A stretch of DNA of 22,688 bases, taken from the NCBI GenBank assembly GCA_052389435.1, contig JBQTIB010000161.1, positions 1-22,688 of the forward strand, in the 5' to 3' direction. Shown one piece after another: positions 21,108 through 22,688 of the stretch (its first letter is position 1; each line of letters begins with the position of its first letter). Source of the stretch: JBQTKD01 sp052389435. Its GTDB lineage: Bacteria > Actinomycetota > Actinomycetes > Sporichthyales > Sporichthyaceae. Below the pieces are notes generated by a model. The model was given only the letters and a program-made list of their open reading frames with translations, was not told where the DNA came from and made no database searches. Both the position numbers and the translations under genes were made by a program.

Positions 21108-22568
21108 TTGGGGGTACGGCATCGGCGCCGCGCGATACGTCGCGCGCGGATGGCGGCGGTTGCCTCGCTCGTGCCCGGGCTCGGGCATCTGCTCGCGGGC
21201 CGCCGTCGATCCGGGGCGGTCCTGCTCGGGTTCACCGTGGCACTGCTCTGCGGGCTCGGGTTCGCGGCCGCCGGGCTCGGCCCACCGGGTATGGAGCGAC
21301 TGGCCGTGCGCTCGGACTTCCTCCTTGCCGTCGCCGTCGGGCTCGGCGTCCTCGGTGTGTGCTGGTGCGCCGCGATCGTGTCTGCCTATCGCCTCGCCCG
21401 GCCCACCGGTATGAATCGGTCGCAGCGCTGCGGTTCCCGGCTCGTGGTCGGAGCGCTCTGCGCAACAGTGCTGGCGCCAACGCTGTGGACCGCGCAGGGC
21501 GTCTACGCCGCCCGGGAGGTGCTCGACGACGTCTTCCGCGACGACGCCGCCGAGCGCCCGCAGGACGAGGCACCCTCCCCGAAACCGGAGGCCCCGACGC
21601 CCAGCGCGGCCCCGATCCCGACTACCCCTACCGAGCCACCGCCCCCACCTGCTCCGCCACCCTTCGCCGACCGGAAGCGGGTGAACCTGCTCCTGCTCGG
21701 CGGGGACGGCGGTTCCAACCGCAAGGGAGTGCGCACCGACGTTCTCGTCCTGGTGTCGATCGACCCGAAGTCCGGGCGGACCGCGCTGATCAGCCTGCCG
21801 CGCAACCTGCAGAACGTTCCGCTGCGCCCGGGCACTCCGCTGGCCCGCGCCTTCGGGGGAAAGTTTTCGGAGTTCCTGTTCTCGATCTACACCTACGCCG
21901 CAGACAACCCACGCCTCGTGCCCGGCGTCCGACCGGAGAACGCCGGCGCCGCGGCGATCGCCGACACCGTCGCCTACGCAACCGGCGTCGACGTCGACTA
22001 CTACGCGCTGGTCAACATGAACGGCTTCCGCAAGATCGTGGACTCCCTCGGCGGAGTCGAACTCGAGGTGCGGTCGGGCGATGGCCTGCCGATCCCCATC
22101 GGTGGCTCGACCGAGGCCGACGGTTCGATTCGCACCCGCCCGCACGACTCCATCGACCTCGGCAAGCGTCGCCTCGACGGCCAGGACGCGCTCTGGTACG
22201 CCCGCTCCCGCTTCGGCAGCACCGACGCCGAACGGCAGGCCCGCCAGCGTTGCCTGCTCACCTCGATGGCCCGCCAACTCGATCCCGCGGACGTACTGAC
22301 CAGCGTCCGCAGGTTCACCGACGCCGCGCGCCAGGTGCTGCTCACCAACGTCCCCGCCGACGTGCTGCCCCAGTTCGTCGAGCTCGCCCGCAAGTACGGC
22401 ACCACGGCCCAGATCGACCGGGTGAGCGTCCTCGACGTGATCGGCTCCAGCGTGAACCCGAACTTCGACGCCCTGCGCGATCGGGTACGCGCCGCCGTCG
22501 CCGACGAGCCCGGCCAGGGCACGGGTCGCGACCACGGCGTCCAGCGGCCCATCTGCCCCGACGACTAG
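21108..22568 (+). CDS. LCP (LytR-CpsA-Psr) family cell-wall glycopolymer ligase with N-terminal membrane segments
   Basis: The 486-residue protein has three predicted membrane segments (about 36-57, 71-93 and 111-130), a Pro-rich linker (150-186) and an extracytoplasmic LCP domain (about 190-440). LCP motifs include RTDVLVLVSIDP (R209, D211), ISLPRN (228-233) and RRLDGQDALWYARSR. LCP enzymes transfer polyprenyl-phosphate-linked glycopolymers such as arabinogalactan or teichoic acid to peptidoglycan. The three-segment N-terminus differs from the single anchor of most LCP proteins. The start is TTG 21108, chosen because GGAGGAG (21097-21103) lies 4 nt ahead. ATG 21150 is possible but has no such site. 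The stop codon abuts an insertion sequence, so the last residues could have been changed by the insertion. Confidence 0.88.
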   Translation: MGVRHRRRAIRRARMAAVASLVPGLGHLLAGRRRSGAVLLGFTVALLCGLGFAAAGLGPPGMERLAVRSDFLLAVAVGLGVLGVCWCAAIVSAYRLARPTGMNRSQRCGSRLVVGALCATVLAPTLWTAQGVYAAREVLDDVFRDDAAERPQDEAPSPKPEAPTPSAAPIPTTPTEPPPPPAPPPFADRKRVNLLLLGGDGGSNRKGVRTDVLVLVSIDPKSGRTALISLPRNLQNVPLRPGTPLARAFGGKFSEFLFSIYTYAADNPRLVPGVRPENAGAAAIADTVAYATGVDVDYYALVNMNGFRKIVDSLGGVELEVRSGDGLPIPIGGSTEADGSIRTRPHDSIDLGKRRLDGQDALWYARSRFGSTDAERQARQRCLLTSMARQLDPADVLTSVRRFTDAARQVLLTNVPADVLPQFVELARKYGTTAQIDRVSVLDVIGSSVNPNFDALRDRVRAAVADEPGQGTGRDHGVQRPICPDD

Positions 22569-22688
22569 GGCGTGTCTCCCAATTGGTTCCGGGTCGCTCG
22601 GCGAGGCTTGAGCCATGACTCGTACCGCGGTGCTCAGCGATGACCAGTGGGCGCGGATCGCGCCGTTGATGCCGTCCTCGGACGGGCA
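22568..22688 (+). mobile_element. left end of an IS5-like insertion sequence (continues past the window)
   Basis: GGGCGTGTC begins at 22568, directly after TA, and looks like the terminal repeat of an IS5-family element, with a TA target. The palindrome CCAATTGG is at 22579-22586. The other terminal repeat is outside the window, so the exact boundary (22566-22569) and family are unproven. Confidence 0.6.
22615..22688 (+). CDS. IS5-like transposase, N-terminal fragment (cut by the window edge)
   Basis: ATG 22615 opens the frame MTRTAVLSDDQWARIAPLMP, which matches the start of IS5-type DDE transposases: a short leader, then 'LtDaqWarieplLP', the DUF4096-like N-terminal helix. Only about 24 residues are visible and the catalytic domain is outside the window. 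Confidence 0.75.
   Translation, partial: MTRTAVLSDDQWARIAPLMPSSDG

Overview
The window is a stretch of a high-GC (about 70%) actinobacterial chromosome. Evidence for this is the GC-rich third codon positions, frequent GTG starts and 4-nt ATGA/GTGA overlaps, a mycofactocin-type SDR, a deazaflavin (F420) nitroreductase-family protein, LLM flavin oxidoreductase, PucR-type regulators and an LCP cell-wall ligase. Pseudonocardiales or a related order of Actinomycetia is my best guess; nothing here fixes the genus. No rRNA, tRNA or CRISPR array was seen.

Layout. (1) 230-2466 (+): a magnesium-chelatase-I-like AAA+ ATPase with a four-cysteine cluster, overlapped by a VWA protein that resembles the C-terminal half of ChlD. 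(2) 2474-4177 (-): a GAF/PucR-type regulator, divergent from (3) 4327-9593 (+), a tight catabolic-looking operon: acyl-CoA ligase, SCP2-type thiolase, nitroreductase-family flavoprotein, a small protein resembling the N-terminal domain of tyrosine recombinases, a second paralogous nitroreductase and a DDN-like protein. An LLM flavin oxidoreductase (9875-10885) follows. A perfect 17-bp palindrome lies between regulator and ligase. (4) 10893-12752 (-): a second, distinct MoxR ATPase/VWA pair, so the two AAA+/VWA pairs bracket the redox cluster in inverted orientation. (5) 12826-13677 (+): a mycofactocin-type SDR with a strong terminator hairpin. (6) 13925-14772 (+): a HepT/MntA (type VII) toxin-antitoxin pair in which the antitoxin carries an extra N-terminal XRE helix-turn-helix. 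(7) 14816-18020 (-): a cis-CaaD-like tautomerase, preceded by an acyl-CoA ligase that is fused in frame to an enoyl-CoA hydratase and preceded by a nine-codon leader ORF. A second PucR-type regulator (18238-19503, +) diverges from it. (8) 19561-20829 (-): an AAA_14/DUF4143 ATPase. (9) 21108-22568 (+): an LCP-family protein. (10) From about 22568 to the edge: the left end of an IS5-like insertion sequence with the first codons of its transposase.

How the genes may work together. Two locally regulated acyl-CoA catabolic modules (ligase-thiolase-flavoenzymes; ligase/hydratase-tautomerase) each sit divergently from their own PucR-type regulator. The first has CoA activation and thiolytic cleavage enzymes plus up to four flavin or F420-type redox proteins, so a cyclic or otherwise reduced/oxidised carboxylate is a reasonable but unproven substrate. 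The AAA+/VWA pairs are likely remodelling or metal-insertion machines whose clients are not in the window.

A recurring signal is that five genes without a convincing Shine-Dalgarno have a TANNNT hexamer 6-7 nt before the start codon, as expected for leaderless transcripts. Most long ORFs on the opposite strand are GC-rich shadows and are not annotated.
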